Shown: positions 14,202-23,798 of the stretch, piece by piece
Layout of the letters: every line of letters starts with the position of its first letter
How positions within the stretch are numbered: position 1 is the stretch's first letter
From: an uncultured Prevotella sp.
Lineage (GTDB): Bacteria > Bacteroidota > Bacteroidia > Bacteroidales > Bacteroidaceae
NCBI GenBank assembly: GCA_900315765.1
Contig: ONAK01000080.1
Coordinates: 1-35,621 of the forward strand
Direction of reading: 5' to 3'
DNA length: 35,621 nucleotides
Program-made: the position numbers and the translations under genes
Notes under the pieces: generated by a model
Told to the model about the DNA's origin: nothing
The model's input: only the letters and a program-made list of their open reading frames with translations
Database searches by the model: none

Positions 14202-15428
14202 TTACTCTTTATTTGATTGCAGGGCGGACTCTTGCTCGGCGATCCAGTCTTTTACGCTCTGGCCGGTGCGCTGCTTGAAGGCTACGCTGAAGGTGCGGTA
14301 GCTGCGGTAGCCACTGCGGTTGGCCAGCTGCTTGGCCTGGATGGACTGGCCCACGGCGGCGGCCGACGCCTGGCGGCAGAGCTCTATGAAATAATTGATG
14401 CGCAGCGTGTTGATGTAGGCATTGTAGGTAGTGCCCTGGCTCGAGAAATACATGCCGAGATAGGTGCGGTTGGTGCCCAGGGCCTGAGCCAACTGCACCG
14501 ACGTAAGGTCGGTCTGCAGGTAGAGCTTGTTGCCCTCGCAGCGGTCGTGCAACAGCTTACCAATCTCCTGGATAACGGTCTCCGACAGGCCCTCGGCCGG
14601 CTGCGGGCGCCCGCCATCGCCCTCGAGAGCATCGCCATAGCCGTCGAGAGCATCGTCATCGGCTTCGGCAGCCGCTTCGGCAGCAGCCCGCTGCGCTTCG
14701 GCCAACGCTATGTCGCCATCGGCCATCGGCTGGAAACTCAGGTCCTGCAGCGTCTCCACACGCCACAGCAGATAGGCCACGAGCGCGATGCCGCACAGCT
14801 GGATGATGAACTCGTAGGTGATGCTGCCGTAGCCCACCACGTAATAGCAGAACAGCAGCATGATGACGGCCAGCACCAGCAGGCTCTGCCACACCTCCTT
14901 ATGCTCCAGGTCGGCATAGTTGTCGCGCAGCCAGCGGCCGTAGCGCCGCACCTCGCGTACCATATATATAGTGAAGCCCACGGCCATCAGCATGAAATAG
15001 CCCTGTATCCACGGCAGCAGCGCGTAGCTGCGCATGCCCACGCTAACGGCCGAGAGGATGATGAGCGGAGCCGTGATGAGCCACGCTATCCAGAGCGGCC
15101 TTTTGCGGTCTTGCAGCATGCAGAGCATCACCACGAGCGCCAGGGGCATGGTGAGCATGCAGTCGAGCAGCGCGCCGATGAGCATCCACAGCGCAGCCGC
15201 ATCGCCATCGGCCATCATGGTTCCAGGCAGGTACCACAGATGGCCCAGCGCCACGATGCCGAAGAATGCGGCCGTCCACTGGCGCAGTCGTTTGGGCGTA
15301 GATATGCGCCGCGTAAAGGCGTTGCCACGCCTGAACACCAAGTAGAGGCAAGCCACAGCCGCCATCGTTGCTCCCACAGCGTAGAGCATCATCAGCAGCA
15401 TTATTTCTATAGTAATCTCTCCGAACAT
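14202..15428 (-). CDS. Membrane-anchored AraC-type transcription regulator
   Basis: 408 residues from ATG 15428 (MFGEITIEI); an in-frame ATG at 15584 lies upstream of the promoter and is in a repeat. Residues 5-225 contain about seven hydrophobic segments, for example LLMMLYAVGATMAAVACLYL, LALVVMLCMLQ and LLVLAVIMLLFCYYVVGYG. A flexible Ala/Glu/Asp-rich linker (245-290) leads to a C-terminal AraC HTH domain (about 295-400): two helix-turn-helix units are seen in VQLAQALGTNRTYLGMYF and SGYRSYRTFSVAFKQRTGQSV. Such proteins probably sense a signal in or at the membrane and control nearby genes; the ligand and targets are unknown. The downstream gene is the antitoxin, so no clear operon partner. 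Confidence 0.85.
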   Translation of the reverse strand: MFGEITIEIMLLMMLYAVGATMAAVACLYLVFRRGNAFTRRISTPKRLRQWTAAFFGIVALGHLWYLPGTMMADGDAAALWMLIGALLDCMLTMPLALVVMLCMLQDRKRPLWIAWLITAPLIILSAVSVGMRSYALLPWIQGYFMLMAVGFTIYMVREVRRYGRWLRDNYADLEHKEVWQSLLVLAVIMLLFCYYVVGYGSITYEFIIQLCGIALVAYLLWRVETLQDLSFQPMADGDIALAEAQRAAAEAAAEADDDALDGYGDALEGDGGRPQPAEGLSETVIQEIGKLLHDRCEGNKLYLQTDLTSVQLAQALGTNRTYLGMYFSSQGTTYNAYINTLRINYFIELCRQASAAAVGQSIQAKQLANRSGYRSYRTFSVAFKQRTGQSVKDWIAEQESALQSNKE

Positions 15429-15455
15429 TATAGCCTTTAAGTTAAATATCTGGGG

Positions 15456-15486
15456 CAAAGATACAAATAAGAAAGGAAAAAAACAA
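15456..15486 (-). promoter_or_regulatory. Promoter of the membrane AraC-type regulator
   Basis: Minus strand: TTG at 15486-15484, 20-bp spacer, TATCTTTG at 15463-15456, 27 bp before the ATG at 15428. It supports the shorter start. Confidence 0.65.
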
Positions 15487-15514
15487 ATTTTCTTGTTACT
15501 TTTGCATTTCTCTA

Positions 15515-15700
15515 CCCTGTCATCTCGACTAAGCGTTAGCGCATGGAGAGATCTCATGAATGCGCCTTTGGGCGCAAGCGGCAAGCCGCAGAGATGTCTC
15601 GACTACGCTCGACATGACAATGGAGGGGGGCGCGGAATGACAATGGAGGGGGGACGCTCGGAATGACAAAAGAGGAGGGTGGGCGCGCGGGATGACAATA
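15515..15700 (-). repeat. Dispersed repeat, family 1, copy C
   Basis: Same core as copies A and D, inverted: TGTCATCTCGACTAAGCG, then AATGCGCCTTTGGGCGCAAG, then CGACTACGCTCGACATGACA and three GGAATGACA-type units (last as GGGATGACA). It fills much of the 15429-15902 gap, before the short-RNA promoter. Confidence 0.75.
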
Positions 15701-15725
15701 TCAGTAAAATCACAAATTTTAGGTA

Positions 15726-15756
15726 TTGCAGGTTACGCTAAATCATCGTACCTTTG
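15726..15756 (+). promoter_or_regulatory. Plus-strand promoter with no protein gene behind it
   Basis: TTG at 15726-15728, 20-bp spacer, TACCTTTG at 15749-15756. The only thing downstream before a terminator is about 55 bp of unannotated DNA. Confidence 0.6.
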
Positions 15757-15762
15757 CACCCA

Positions 15763-15839
15763 GAAGTTTTAGCCAATGTTCATATAAGTATTTGTTTAGT
15801 TAGATAAGGGGGACCTGTCGCGATGACAGGTCTTTTTTT
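15763..15839 (+). ncRNA. Candidate short RNA between a promoter and a terminator
   Basis: A good Bacteroidetes promoter and a strong intrinsic terminator (stem 15812-15819/15825-15832, T-run 15833-15839) bound about 77 nt. There is no convincing reading frame. Start position is inferred as 6-7 bp after the -7 box. The family is not recognised. It is transcribed toward the outer-membrane protein gene, but that gene is on the other strand, so antisense overlap would need read-through. Confidence 0.45.
15812..15839 (+). terminator. Intrinsic terminator of the candidate short RNA
   Basis: Perfect 8-bp stem GACCTGTC / GACAGGTC, 5-nt loop, then seven T on the plus strand. Confidence 0.8.
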
Positions 15840-15843
15840 ATAC

Positions 15844-15877
15844 AAAAAAAAAGAACCCATCGGAATGACGGGTTCTT
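15844..15877 (-). terminator. Intrinsic terminator of the outer-membrane protein gene
   Basis: Stem AAGAACCC (15851-15858) with GGGTTCTT (15870-15877), and seven A on the plus strand (T on the minus) at 15844-15850, 26 bp beyond the stop of the minus-strand gene. Confidence 0.75.
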
Positions 15878-15902
15878 ATTTTGATAGTTTTACTTCTAAC
15901 TA

Positions 15903-16445
15903 TTAGAGGTTGAAGTACAGACCGAATGTGAGGTTGTTACCATCAAGATCGAGACCGAACTTGCTGACATTGTTCTTGTCGCCCTCGGGGTTGAATACAT
16001 CGTAGCCCAGGAAGCCGATGTGAGAAACAAAGCTTACCTTGTCTGAAAGAGCTACAGAAAGACCTGGCTTAAGACCTACAGCGAACTCATTCCAGTCAGC
16101 ATCCTTTGCAGTAGTGAAGTCGAGACCACCATCAACAAAGAAGTTAACCTTACCACACTTAGCGAATGTGTAACGAGCGTAAGGAGCTACAGTGAAAGCG
16201 CTCTCACTAACACCATTTACACCAGTCCACTTGTTGCTCTCGTAACCGATAACGGTACCGATAGCCCAAGAATCGTTGATGTTATAACCAATTTCTGGCA
16301 TAATCTTAAATGTTGTCTCACTACGGTCACCAGCGTTCTCCTGAGAACTCCATGCGTTAAAACCAAGGCTACCACCTACGTAAACCTGTGCATTCATTGT
16401 TGCAGCAAAACATACTGCTACAAGTGTCATAAAAATCTTTTTCAT
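15903..16445 (-). CDS. Small outer-membrane beta-barrel protein
   Basis: 180 residues. Signal MKKIFMTLVAVCFAATMNAQ, then alternating strands with glycine/aromatic ends typical of 8-stranded barrels (VYVGGSLGFNAW, MPEIGYNINDSWAIGTVIGY, YARYTFAKCGKVNFFVDGGL, AVGLKPGLSVALSDKVSFV) and a C-terminal NNLTFGLYFNL ending in the aromatic-rich strand recognised by the BAM machinery. It resembles OmpW/porin-family small barrels in Bacteroidetes. No transport substrate can be inferred. Single gene with its own promoter and terminator. Confidence 0.8.
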   Translation of the reverse strand: MKKIFMTLVAVCFAATMNAQVYVGGSLGFNAWSSQENAGDRSETTFKIMPEIGYNINDSWAIGTVIGYESNKWTGVNGVSESAFTVAPYARYTFAKCGKVNFFVDGGLDFTTAKDADWNEFAVGLKPGLSVALSDKVSFVSHIGFLGYDVFNPEGDKNNVSKFGLDLDGNNLTFGLYFNL

Positions 16446-16474
16446 TTCTTCAATTATTTAAAAGTTTGACGGTG

Positions 16475-16482
16475 CAAAGGTA
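16475..16482 (-). promoter_or_regulatory. Probable promoter (-7 box) of the outer-membrane barrel gene
   Basis: Minus-strand TACCTTTG at 16482-16475, 30 bp before the ATG. No clear TTG element was seen at 19-20 bp. Confidence 0.5.
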
Positions 16483-16591
16483 AGGAGAAAACCGGAAACG
16501 AAAGGTCTAGTTTTCTCATTTTCCCCGTTTTAGGGCGGTTTTGTTGACGAAAGTCACGAAAACGACCGAAAAAAGAAAAAAGACGATAAAT

Positions 16592-16622
16592 TTGGTGATT
16601 TAACCGATTTTTAGTACTTTTG
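16592..16622 (+). promoter_or_regulatory. Promoter of pepT
   Basis: TTG at 16592-16594 (in TTTG), 20-bp spacer, TACTTTTG at 16615-16622, 25 bp before the ATG. Confidence 0.75.
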
Positions 16623-16647
16623 CAGGCGATATAATAAAAAAAACAAA

Positions 16648-17871
16648 ATGGATATAATAGAAAGATTTCTGAACTATACGCAGTTTGATACGCAATCGGC
16701 GGAGGACAGCGAGACAGTGCCTAGTACGGCGAAACAGCTGGTGTTTGCAGAATACCTGAAGAAGGAACTGGAACACGAGGGACTGAGCGACGTAGAGATG
16801 GACGACAAGGGTTACATATACGCCACACTGAAAGCTAACACCAAGGACGAAATACCTACCATAGGTTTTATTTCGCACTACGACACCAGTCCCGACTGCT
16901 CGGGTGCGAACATCAAACCGCACATCGTTAACAATTATGATGGCAGCGACATTCTGCTATCAGAAAACATCATCATGTCGCCAAAGAAATTCCCTGAGCT
17001 GCTGAAGCATACTGGCGAGGACCTGATTGTGACCGACGGCACAACGCTGCTTGGTGCCGACGACAAGGCCGGCATAGCTGAGATAGTAGAGGCGATGTGC
17101 TATCTGCGCGATCACAAAGAGATACGTCACGGAAACATACGCGTAGCTTTTAACCCCGACGAGGAGATTGGTATGGGTGCACACCACTTTGACGTAGAGA
17201 AATTCGGATGCGAGTGGGCCTACACCATGGATGGCGGTGACCTGGGCGAGTTGGAGTTTGAGAACTTCAACGCGGCCAGTGCTAAGATATATATAAAAGG
17301 TATAAGCGTACATCCGGGTTACGCCAAAGGCAAGATGATAAACGCCAACGCGCTGGCGGCCGAGTTTGCCAAGATGCTGCCACAGGACGAGACGCCAGAG
17401 ACTACCGAGGGTTATCAGGGATTCTATCACCTGCTGAGTATACAGAGCAACGTGGAAAACGCCACGATGAGCTACATTATACGCGACCACGACCGTGAGC
17501 GTTTTGAAGACCGCAAGCACCAGATAGAAGCTACAGCTGCGGCTATGAACGAGAAATACGGTGAGGGAACGGTAGAGGTGGCACTGAAAGACCAGTACTA
17601 CAACATGAAGGAGAAGATTGACCCGCAGATGCACGTGATCGACCTGGTGCTGCACGCTATGCAGGACTGTGGCGTAGCACCAAAGGTGAAGCCCATTCGT
17701 GGCGGCACCGACGGAGCACAGCTATCGTTCAAGGGACTACCCTGCCCTAACATCTTTGCCGGAGGCGTGAACTTTCATGGACCTTACGAGTTCGTCAGCA
17801 TCCAGAACATGCAGAAAGCAAAAGAGGTGATAGTTAAAATCTGCACCTTGGTTGCAGATTTTAATCGTTGA
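16648..17871 (+). CDS. pepT: Peptidase T, cytoplasmic tripeptide aminopeptidase (M20B)
   Basis: 407 residues, the usual PepT length. It removes the N-terminal residue from tripeptides using two zinc ions. Family residues are present: His77 and Asp79 in SHYDTSPD, Asp139 in LGADDKAG, Glu172/Glu173 in NPDEEIGMG, Asp195 in TMDGGDLG and His377 in [23 protein letters not shown] is the C-terminal motif. The middle (about 205-320) is the dimerisation domain. No signal peptide, so cytoplasmic. The 3' end overlaps the convergent antiporter gene by 11 bp. Single gene with its own promoter. Confidence 0.96.
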   Translation: MDIIERFLNYTQFDTQSAEDSETVPSTAKQLVFAEYLKKELEHEGLSDVEMDDKGYIYATLKANTKDEIPTIGFISHYDTSPDCSGANIKPHIVNNYDGSDILLSENIIMSPKKFPELLKHTGEDLIVTDGTTLLGADDKAGIAEIVEAMCYLRDHKEIRHGNIRVAFNPDEEIGMGAHHFDVEKFGCEWAYTMDGGDLGELEFENFNAASAKIYIKGISVHPGYAKGKMINANALAAEFAKMLPQDETPETTEGYQGFYHLLSIQSNVENATMSYIIRDHDRERFEDRKHQIEATAAAMNEKYGEGTVEVALKDQYYNMKEKIDPQMHVIDLVLHAMQDCGVAPKVKPIRGGTDGAQLSFKGLPCPNIFAGGVNFHGPYEFVSIQNMQKAKEVIVKICTLVADFNR

Positions 17872-20119
17872 TTAAGGCATCGAGCGAATCTTGCTCGCCT
17901 ACTACCCAGATGATATCACCCTCGCGGAAGCGACGGTTAGGACTATAGGGGGAGAGACTTTCCTTTCCCTCTTCAAGTCCTACAACCATACAGCTGTAGT
18001 CATCGCGAATGCGACTCTCGATGAGCGTTTTCCCGATAAACTTACTATCGGGACCGATGATGAGCTGGCGCAGCTTCATCTCGCGCTGCTCGATATCGAC
18101 ATCCTGACCAAGCAGATCGCTCTCGATAGCCTCGCGAAAAGCAGAGAACTGCTGATCGCTACCAATGACCTGAAGCACATCGCCGGGGAAAAGAATATTA
18201 AAACCATCGGGGATGTTTATACGACAACCACCACGCAGAATACTGCTGACATGGACGCCGTACTTCTTACCAAGATTGAGCTGTGCCAACGTCTGTCCCA
18301 TCCAGTTGGAATTAGCAGGAACAGTGAATTCGGCAATGTGGATATCGCGGTCGAGCAGCTTACCCTCGTAGAGCGGACGTTTCTTGCCATGCACCTGAGC
18401 CTCGATATCGCGCGAACGCAGATTCTGTACAAACAGGCGTTCGAGGGTGATGGAACGATGCTTGGCCGAGCGCGAAAGCACCGTGAGCACAATGACCAAG
18501 ATGCCGATGGTAATCATCAGGGCTGGCGTGAAGCGGCTGAGGAAATTGCAGATATAGAAGACAAAAGCCACCGCTATGAACACACGCACCACGACGGTAA
18601 GCGCCAGCGGAATACGATTGCGATAACTCTCGGCCCACAGCGCCTTCCACTCCTCGCTGTGGTTCTTCTTCATCACCATGGCGCGCAAGAACGGTGCAAT
18701 GAGGAAGATGGTGAGCAGACCAGTGATGGCGTTGGCATACCAATGGAGCTCCCAACCAGGCAGTAACTTACGGGTGAAGGGCAGCACAAAGGTGAACATC
18801 AGCGCAATGGTGGCCGAGGTGAGGATGGAATAGACGATGGTGTTGATAGACATCTGAGTGAGCAGACGTTTCCATTTGCTATTCTCCTGACTATGGGTGC
18901 TGCCAATGGTGAGTGTGTTAAGGGCCTTGATGAGCCTGCTTGGCAGATGGCGCTCCAGTTCCTCGTAGGCAGGCGTAGCCAGTCTGATCATGTAAGGCGT
19001 GAGGAAGGTGGTGATGACAGATACCGCCACCACTACCGGATACAGGAAATGGCTGATAACGCCCAGCGACAATCCCAACGACGCAATGATAAACGAGAAC
19101 TCACCAATCTGAGCCATGGAGAAGCCACAACGCATGGCCGACTTCAGCGACTCGCCGCCAAGCATGAACGAGATGGTGCCGAACACACTCTGACCAACGA
19201 TGATGGTGAGTACCAAGCAGAGAATAGGCAGGGCGTATTCTACAAGAATCCTTGGATCGACAAGCATACCTACCGACACAAAGAACACGGCGCCGAAGAG
19301 GTTCTTGACAGGTTCTACAAGTTTCTCGATGCGCTCGGCCTCGATGGTCTCGGCAAGAATACTACCCATGATAAACGCTCCAAAGGCAGAGCTGAAACCT
19401 ACTTTGGTTGAGAGCACCGCCATGGCACAACACAAGCCCAGGGCCACGATGAGCAGCACCTCGTTATTGATCTCGCGGCGCACCTGGCGCAGGATGATGG
19501 GGATGGCAAAGATACCAACCACAAGCCACAGGATAAGGAAGAACAGAATGCGCACAACAGACTGAAACATCTGACCGCCGCCAACTTCATCACCTTCGGC
19601 TACGGCACTTAGCATCACCATCATGACGATGGCCAGAATATCCTCGAGTATCAGCACACTCATCACCTTGCCGGCGAAGTTCTGCTGGCGCAGACCGAGG
19701 TCGTCGAAGGCTTTATAGATAATGGTGGTTGACGACATGGCAAGCATACCGCCCAGGAAGATGCAGTCCATCTTTCCCCAACCGAACAACTGACCGACGA
19801 TGACGCCCAGCATCATCATACAGAAGATGATGGCGATGGCAGAAATGATGGGCGAGGCACCCATCTTCAGGATCTTCTTAAACGAGAAGTCCAGTCCCAA
19901 CGAGAACAGCAGGAACATCACACCGATATCGGCCCACAGATGGATATTGGCTAAATCGGCTGCCGATGGCGTGTAGGTCATGTTCGGACTCACCAGGAAA
20001 CCAGCCACGATATAACCCAGCACAAGCGGCTGCTTGAGGCGTTTGAATATCAGCGTAACTACACCTGCCACAATAAGTATCAGCGCCAGGTCTTGGATGA
20101 GTGTAGGAAGTTCTGCCAT
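17861..20119 (-). CDS. CPA2-family monovalent cation/proton antiporter with two TrkA-C domains
   Basis: 752 residues. Residues 1-380 form the Na_H_Exchanger domain of about 12 membrane segments, with family motifs [14 protein letters not shown] (34-47), [35 protein letters not shown] and [20 protein letters not shown]. Two more hydrophobic segments near 425-540 separate it from the tail. Two TrkA-C-type domains follow (about 595-665, [19 protein letters not shown]; about 680-750, [18 protein letters not shown]), but no NAD-binding TrkA-N domain is recognisable. It likely exchanges K+ or Na+ for H+ at the inner membrane, gated by a ligand. The start is 12 bp after the stop of lptD, so the two genes may be co-transcribed; a functional link is unknown. 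Confidence 0.88.
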   Translation of the reverse strand: MAELPTLIQDLALILIVAGVVTLIFKRLKQPLVLGYIVAGFLVSPNMTYTPSAADLANIHLWADIGVMFLLFSLGLDFSFKKILKMGASPIISAIAIIFCMMMLGVIVGQLFGWGKMDCIFLGGMLAMSSTTIIYKAFDDLGLRQQNFAGKVMSVLILEDILAIVMMVMLSAVAEGDEVGGGQMFQSVVRILFFLILWLVVGIFAIPIILRQVRREINNEVLLIVALGLCCAMAVLSTKVGFSSAFGAFIMGSILAETIEAERIEKLVEPVKNLFGAVFFVSVGMLVDPRILVEYALPILCLVLTIIVGQSVFGTISFMLGGESLKSAMRCGFSMAQIGEFSFIIASLGLSLGVISHFLYPVVVAVSVITTFLTPYMIRLATPAYEELERHLPSRLIKALNTLTIGSTHSQENSKWKRLLTQMSINTIVYSILTSATIALMFTFVLPFTRKLLPGWELHWYANAITGLLTIFLIAPFLRAMVMKKNHSEEWKALWAESYRNRIPLALTVVVRVFIAVAFVFYICNFLSRFTPALMITIGILVIVLTVLSRSAKHRSITLERLFVQNLRSRDIEAQVHGKKRPLYEGKLLDRDIHIAEFTVPANSNWMGQTLAQLNLGKKYGVHVSSILRGGCRINIPDGFNILFPGDVLQVIGSDQQFSAFREAIESDLLGQDVDIEQREMKLRQLIIGPDSKFIGKTLIESRIRDDYSCMVVGLEEGKESLSPYSPNRRFREGDIIWVVGEQDSLDALIND

Positions 20120-20131
20120 CGGTTTAAAGGT

Positions 20132-23002
20132 TTAGTACCATTGCACGGCATTGGAATAGCTTGAGCGCTTATCGTACTTGAGGGCATCGGTAAGCGTAGA
20201 TGCGTTACAACGGAATGAGAAGTTATAACTGGTATAAGGAGCAAGCACCACCGAGCACGACATATTGAAGCAGTGCAGATCGCGGTTGAGCGAGGCAGTG
20301 GTCATAGAAATCTTCTTATTGTCAAAGTCGTAACCAGATGAGAACGAGATGTTCCATCCGTCGCTGATGCGCACATTACCACTCACGTTCAGGGTCTGGG
20401 TGAACTTATAGGGATAGCGCATGGTGTTATAGTTGAACTTGCTGAGCGTCTGATCTTCGCGCATGGTGATACCGTAGCCGAAACTCAGGCTCCACGGCAT
20501 CTGGAAGGCCATGTAACCGTCGTCGTCAGTCTCGGCCTTTGAGCCTTTCTTACGACTGGCGGCATGCTTACCCTTCTCAAGGTCCTTATCTACGTTCGTC
20601 TCGACGTCAGAGTCCCATTCGTCGTCGTCCTCGTCGTTTCCTTTATTTTTGTCTTTATCCTTGTCGACTTTCTCGCCGCGCAGACGCTTAAAGAACTTGG
20701 CCACCTTCTCATTACTTAAGGTATAAGAGAGGTTCTGCGATATGCCTTGGAATCGTCCGAGCTTACCTAAGCCCCAATAGGTCTGGTGCTCAGACACGCG
20801 TGGCACAGCACCCACACTATCGGCCTCGTAAACATACGATGCAAACACAGCACTCAGATTGAGCGTGTAGCTCTTGGTGAGTTTGAGTCGCAGGGTGGTT
20901 GAGAGGTCGCTCCAAGGGCGCACCTTGGCAGCGAGGTTATACGACATCGACATACGGAACTCGTCGATAAGCGAAATCTTCTTAAAGCCTGTAGAGTCGT
21001 CATCGCTCTTAACCTTCATCTCAAGATTGTTTGACAGGTCGACCGATATGCTTCCGGTCTTACCCTTGCCAGGCACGCCGTAAGGACCAATCTGGTAAGG
21101 CGAATACTCAACCATGGTTACATTTCCTTCGGCATCGGTCTTCTGATACTGTTCGTAGTAACCGTAGCGCGAGGCACTGAAGTCAGGCGCATAGCTGAAG
21201 CTGACACTTGGGGTGAGGACGTGGCGGATAGCTACGATCTTATCGCCAAACAGCTTGCGACTGGGCACGTACATACCATAGAGCTTGGTAGATGCACTGA
21301 GCGCGAGATTCCAGTTGTAAACATTATAGAATCCGCTGAGTGTATCGGTTACCTCGCGCTGGTTTACAGCGTCCCACGACTTATGTGTCTTACTGAAATA
21401 GGTGCGGTCGGTGAAATTGAACGACGGGTTGAGGTTGAGATAGCCAAACAGCACGAAGTTACCGCTGATAGGTATCTGATGCTGCATGCCGTTCTTCCAG
21501 TCGCGTGAGAGCGACGAATGCAGCAGCTTATCTTCCTTGGTAGAGATAGAGTTGCTGAGGTGACCCGTGTACTGCATCGAGATCTTCTCGTACCAACGCT
21601 CCTCGCCTACCCTCTTCTTACGCTTGAAGGGATAGAAACGAGAGATGGAGATATTCAGATCGGGCAGTGTGAGCGCTATGGTAGAATCGCGCATGTTCTG
21701 GTTCAAGTTGGTGGTGGTGCTCAGCGTCATGCCGATGCTTGAGAATGTGGTGCTCCACGATACAGAAGATGTACGCGTAGACTGCGTCATAGCCTGCGGA
21801 TTGTACATCGACGAAAGGTTGTTGCGCTCGTAGCTGGAGGTGGCGAAGTTGACGCTGGCCGACAGCTGCGAGTATGGATTGGCCTTTGAATCCTGACGAT
21901 GACTCCACTGAACCTTAAAGCTGGTTTGCTTGGAGTAGTCAGGCATATTCTTTTCGCCGTTGATGGTATTCTGATAGCTGGCCATAAACGAACCGCTGTA
22001 CTTATAGCGCTTGCGGTAGTTAGAGGCGGCCGAGAGTCCCCATGAACCCTTGGTATATATCTCACCAATCAGTTTGAGGTCCATCTTATCGTTGATGGCA
22101 AAATAATAACCACCATCGCGCAGATAGAATCCACGCTCGGTCTCATCACCATAGGTTGGCATGATGAGTCCGCTGGAGTAGCTACTGGTGAAGGGGAAGA
22201 ATCCGTAAGGAATAGCCAGAGGCAGAGGCACATCGGCAACGACAAGGTAGGTTGGACCGAACACCACATCCTTACCAGGGCGCACCTTGGCACGCGACAT
22301 GGCCAGATAGAAATCAGGATGCGGGTCGTCGCAGGTAGTATAGCGTCCGTGCTGCAGGAACATCTCGCCATCAGCACCGCGTTTTGACAGCTCACTGGTA
22401 AGGAATCCCTCCTGCTGCTGGGTGTAGACACTGCTAATCAAACCCTTCTTGGTCTTGAAATTAAACGCCATCGTGTCGCTCTCATACTGATCGCTACCCA
22501 TCTTGAATACCGGAGTGCCAACAATTTCCATCTTGCTGGAGTCCATACTACCGGTAGCATGTACCAAACTGCTGTCGAGACTCATATAAATCTGATCGCT
22601 GGCCAAGTCCATATTCTGGTACTTCACCTTCGAGTCGCCATAAAGATGAGCCAGGCCCGTTGCAGCCTCGTAGGTCAGCGAGTCTTCGGCAGAATACTCT
22701 ACTGGCGAATCGATACCATTCTTACGCTTCTTGTTGATGCTATCCTTGGCCAACGAGTCGTCGACGGCTTTGTTATGACGGAATATGGCGAGTTCGATAG
22801 AATCCATGGAGAGCGTATCTTGCGATGCAACGGCCTTGATAGTATCGGCAGTGATGACACTATCAGTCTTGATGCTATCCGTGGGAATACTATCATGAGC
22901 TTCCGAGCTTTTCATAACCCCGGAAACCATCTTCATTGGCACCTCCGCCATGACTAACAGGATGACGAAAGTGAACACAATCAATACTGATTTTCTTTTC
23001 AC
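20132..23002 (-). CDS. lptD: LptD-type LPS-assembly outer-membrane protein
   Basis: 956 residues. Hydrophobic N-terminal signal, then a long Ser/Asp-rich region (35-85). An OstA/LptA-like jellyroll runs from about 95 to 215 (YSAEDSLTYEAATGLAHLYG, YQNMDLASDQIYMSLDSS), followed by the LptD motif YTTCDDPHPDFYLAMSRAKV. The rest is a large barrel domain with alternating strands up to the end. The N-domain would receive lipopolysaccharide and the barrel would insert it in the outer membrane. An acidic/lysine-rich insert lies near 750-830 (KDKDKNKGNDEDDDEW). The start used is GTG at 23002; it encodes MKRKSVLIVF, a plausible signal. A TAATTTTG box sits only about 6 bp upstream of it. The DNA before the start is a GAATAGT repeat. 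Confidence 0.85.
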   Translation of the reverse strand: MKRKSVLIVFTFVILLVMAEVPMKMVSGVMKSSEAHDSIPTDSIKTDSVITADTIKAVASQDTLSMDSIELAIFRHNKAVDDSLAKDSINKKRKNGIDSPVEYSAEDSLTYEAATGLAHLYGDSKVKYQNMDLASDQIYMSLDSSLVHATGSMDSSKMEIVGTPVFKMGSDQYESDTMAFNFKTKKGLISSVYTQQQEGFLTSELSKRGADGEMFLQHGRYTTCDDPHPDFYLAMSRAKVRPGKDVVFGPTYLVVADVPLPLAIPYGFFPFTSSYSSGLIMPTYGDETERGFYLRDGGYYFAINDKMDLKLIGEIYTKGSWGLSAASNYRKRYKYSGSFMASYQNTINGEKNMPDYSKQTSFKVQWSHRQDSKANPYSQLSASVNFATSSYERNNLSSMYNPQAMTQSTRTSSVSWSTTFSSIGMTLSTTTNLNQNMRDSTIALTLPDLNISISRFYPFKRKKRVGEERWYEKISMQYTGHLSNSISTKEDKLLHSSLSRDWKNGMQHQIPISGNFVLFGYLNLNPSFNFTDRTYFSKTHKSWDAVNQREVTDTLSGFYNVYNWNLALSASTKLYGMYVPSRKLFGDKIVAIRHVLTPSVSFSYAPDFSASRYGYYEQYQKTDAEGNVTMVEYSPYQIGPYGVPGKGKTGSISVDLSNNLEMKVKSDDDSTGFKKISLIDEFRMSMSYNLAAKVRPWSDLSTTLRLKLTKSYTLNLSAVFASYVYEADSVGAVPRVSEHQTYWGLGKLGRFQGISQNLSYTLSNEKVAKFFKRLRGEKVDKDKDKNKGNDEDDDEWDSDVETNVDKDLEKGKHAASRKKGSKAETDDDGYMAFQMPWSLSFGYGITMREDQTLSKFNYNTMRYPYKFTQTLNVSGNVRISDGWNISFSSGYDFDNKKISMTTASLNRDLHCFNMSCSVVLAPYTSYNFSFRCNASTLTDALKYDKRSSYSNAVQWY

Positions 23003-23007
23003 GGCTG

Positions 23008-23015
23008 CAAAATTA
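23008..23015 (-). promoter_or_regulatory. Possible -7 box directly upstream of lptD
   Basis: Minus-strand TAATTTTG at 23015-23008, ending six bases before the GTG start. If functional, the transcript would begin at or next to the start codon. No TTG element is visible in the GAATAGT repeat upstream. Confidence 0.3.
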
Positions 23016-23026
23016 CAATAAAAAAA

Positions 23027-23134
23027 TGAATAGTGAATAGTGAATAGTGAATAGTTTTAGGAATTTGTGTATTTTTTAACTATTCACTCATCACTCTTCA
23101 CTATTCACTATTCACTAATCACTATTCACTCTTC
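23027..23134. repeat. GAATAGT direct/inverted array between the HD gene and lptD
   Basis: Four tandem GAATAGT units (23027-23054) face an inverted series of ACTATTCACT-like units (about 23079-23134) on the other side of a 25-bp spacer. The two halves can pair to a long hairpin that may act as a terminator for the upstream HD gene. It overlaps the 3' end of that gene. Confidence 0.75.
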
Positions 23135-23672
23135 ACTCAAACAACTTCACCCATTTTAGGAATCTCTGCACGCCTTCGGGGCCGAACTTCTCTAAGCTCT
23201 GCGCTGTTTCTACCACCGTACGTTCGCGGTCGACATGTGATTTTGAGTAGAATTTATCGGCATAACATACCACCTGCTCCTCAAGTGTTTCCGGTTCATA
23301 CGTGCGGTCGAGAGGCAGAGGCAGATGCTGCTGTTCTATCTGCTGACGGGTGAGACCGGTACCGGTGTGGCGTTCGCACACTTGTGCATGACGATCGAAC
23401 CCCTCTTCGCGCAGTATCTGTCCACCGATATAGCCATGACAGATGTAAGGCTCGGTGCCTGTACACTGGATGCTGGGGGCATTGCAACGGAAGATACCGA
23501 TGTCGTGCAGCATGGCAGCTTCTTCGAGAAACTCCTTGTCTAAAGGCAATTCCGGATGCTTTTTAGCGATAAGCAAACACCTATCAGCCACCTGGCGTGA
23601 ATGAACCAAGAGAATCCGCTTCAGTTCATTCTCCTCAGGATAATACTTATCAATAATCTTCTCGTAGTTCAT
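23133..23672 (-). CDS. HD-domain protein (predicted metal-dependent phosphohydrolase)
   Basis: 179 residues from ATG 23672; a GTG 42 bp upstream lies in a repeat and gives an unlikely start. HD-fold metal ligands are visible: His24 (LLVHSRQVAD), His56-Asp57 (AAMLHDIGIF), His79 (ICHGYIGG), His102 (CERHTGTGL) and Asp139 (VCYADKFYSK). These enzymes hydrolyse phosphate bonds of nucleotides; the substrate is unknown. No membrane segment, so cytoplasmic. It lies 130 bp upstream of lptD and 127 bp past the next gene's stop, with repeats on both sides, and is likely its own unit. Confidence 0.8.
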   Translation of the reverse strand: MNYEKIIDKYYPEENELKRILLVHSRQVADRCLLIAKKHPELPLDKEFLEEAAMLHDIGIFRCNAPSIQCTGTEPYICHGYIGGQILREEGFDRHAQVCERHTGTGLTRQQIEQQHLPLPLDRTYEPETLEEQVVCYADKFYSKSHVDRERTVVETAQSLEKFGPEGVQRFLKWVKLFE

Positions 23673-23709
23673 AGAAAAAAAATTTGGCACGGAGGTGAGA
23701 TAATAATTT

Positions 23710-23783
23710 GGCACGGATTACACGGATTAACACGGATTAATTATTTATTGCTAAAAATCCGTGAAATCCGTGTAATCCGTGCC
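23710..23783. repeat. GGCACGGATTACACGGATT inverted repeat, family 2, copy 1
   Basis: Arms GGCACGGATTACACGGATT (23710-23728) and its complement (23765-23783) around an AT-rich loop. The arms are identical to those at 33458-33476 and 33572-33590. It sits between the decarboxylase-like gene's stop (23799) and the HD gene start. Confidence 0.85.
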
Positions 23784-23798
23784 TAAAACATATCGTGC

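Noticed and set aside
14217-15440. Long open frame of about 407 codons on the plus strand
   Set aside because: It mirrors the AraC-type regulator on the other strand; the translation is rich in His/Gln/Arg and has no domain, as expected from an antisense GC-rich frame.
23027-23134. CRISPR-like or origin-like repeat (GAATAGT series)
   Set aside because: Short direct units with an inverted second half and no spacers; no dnaA-type boxes or replication gene nearby.
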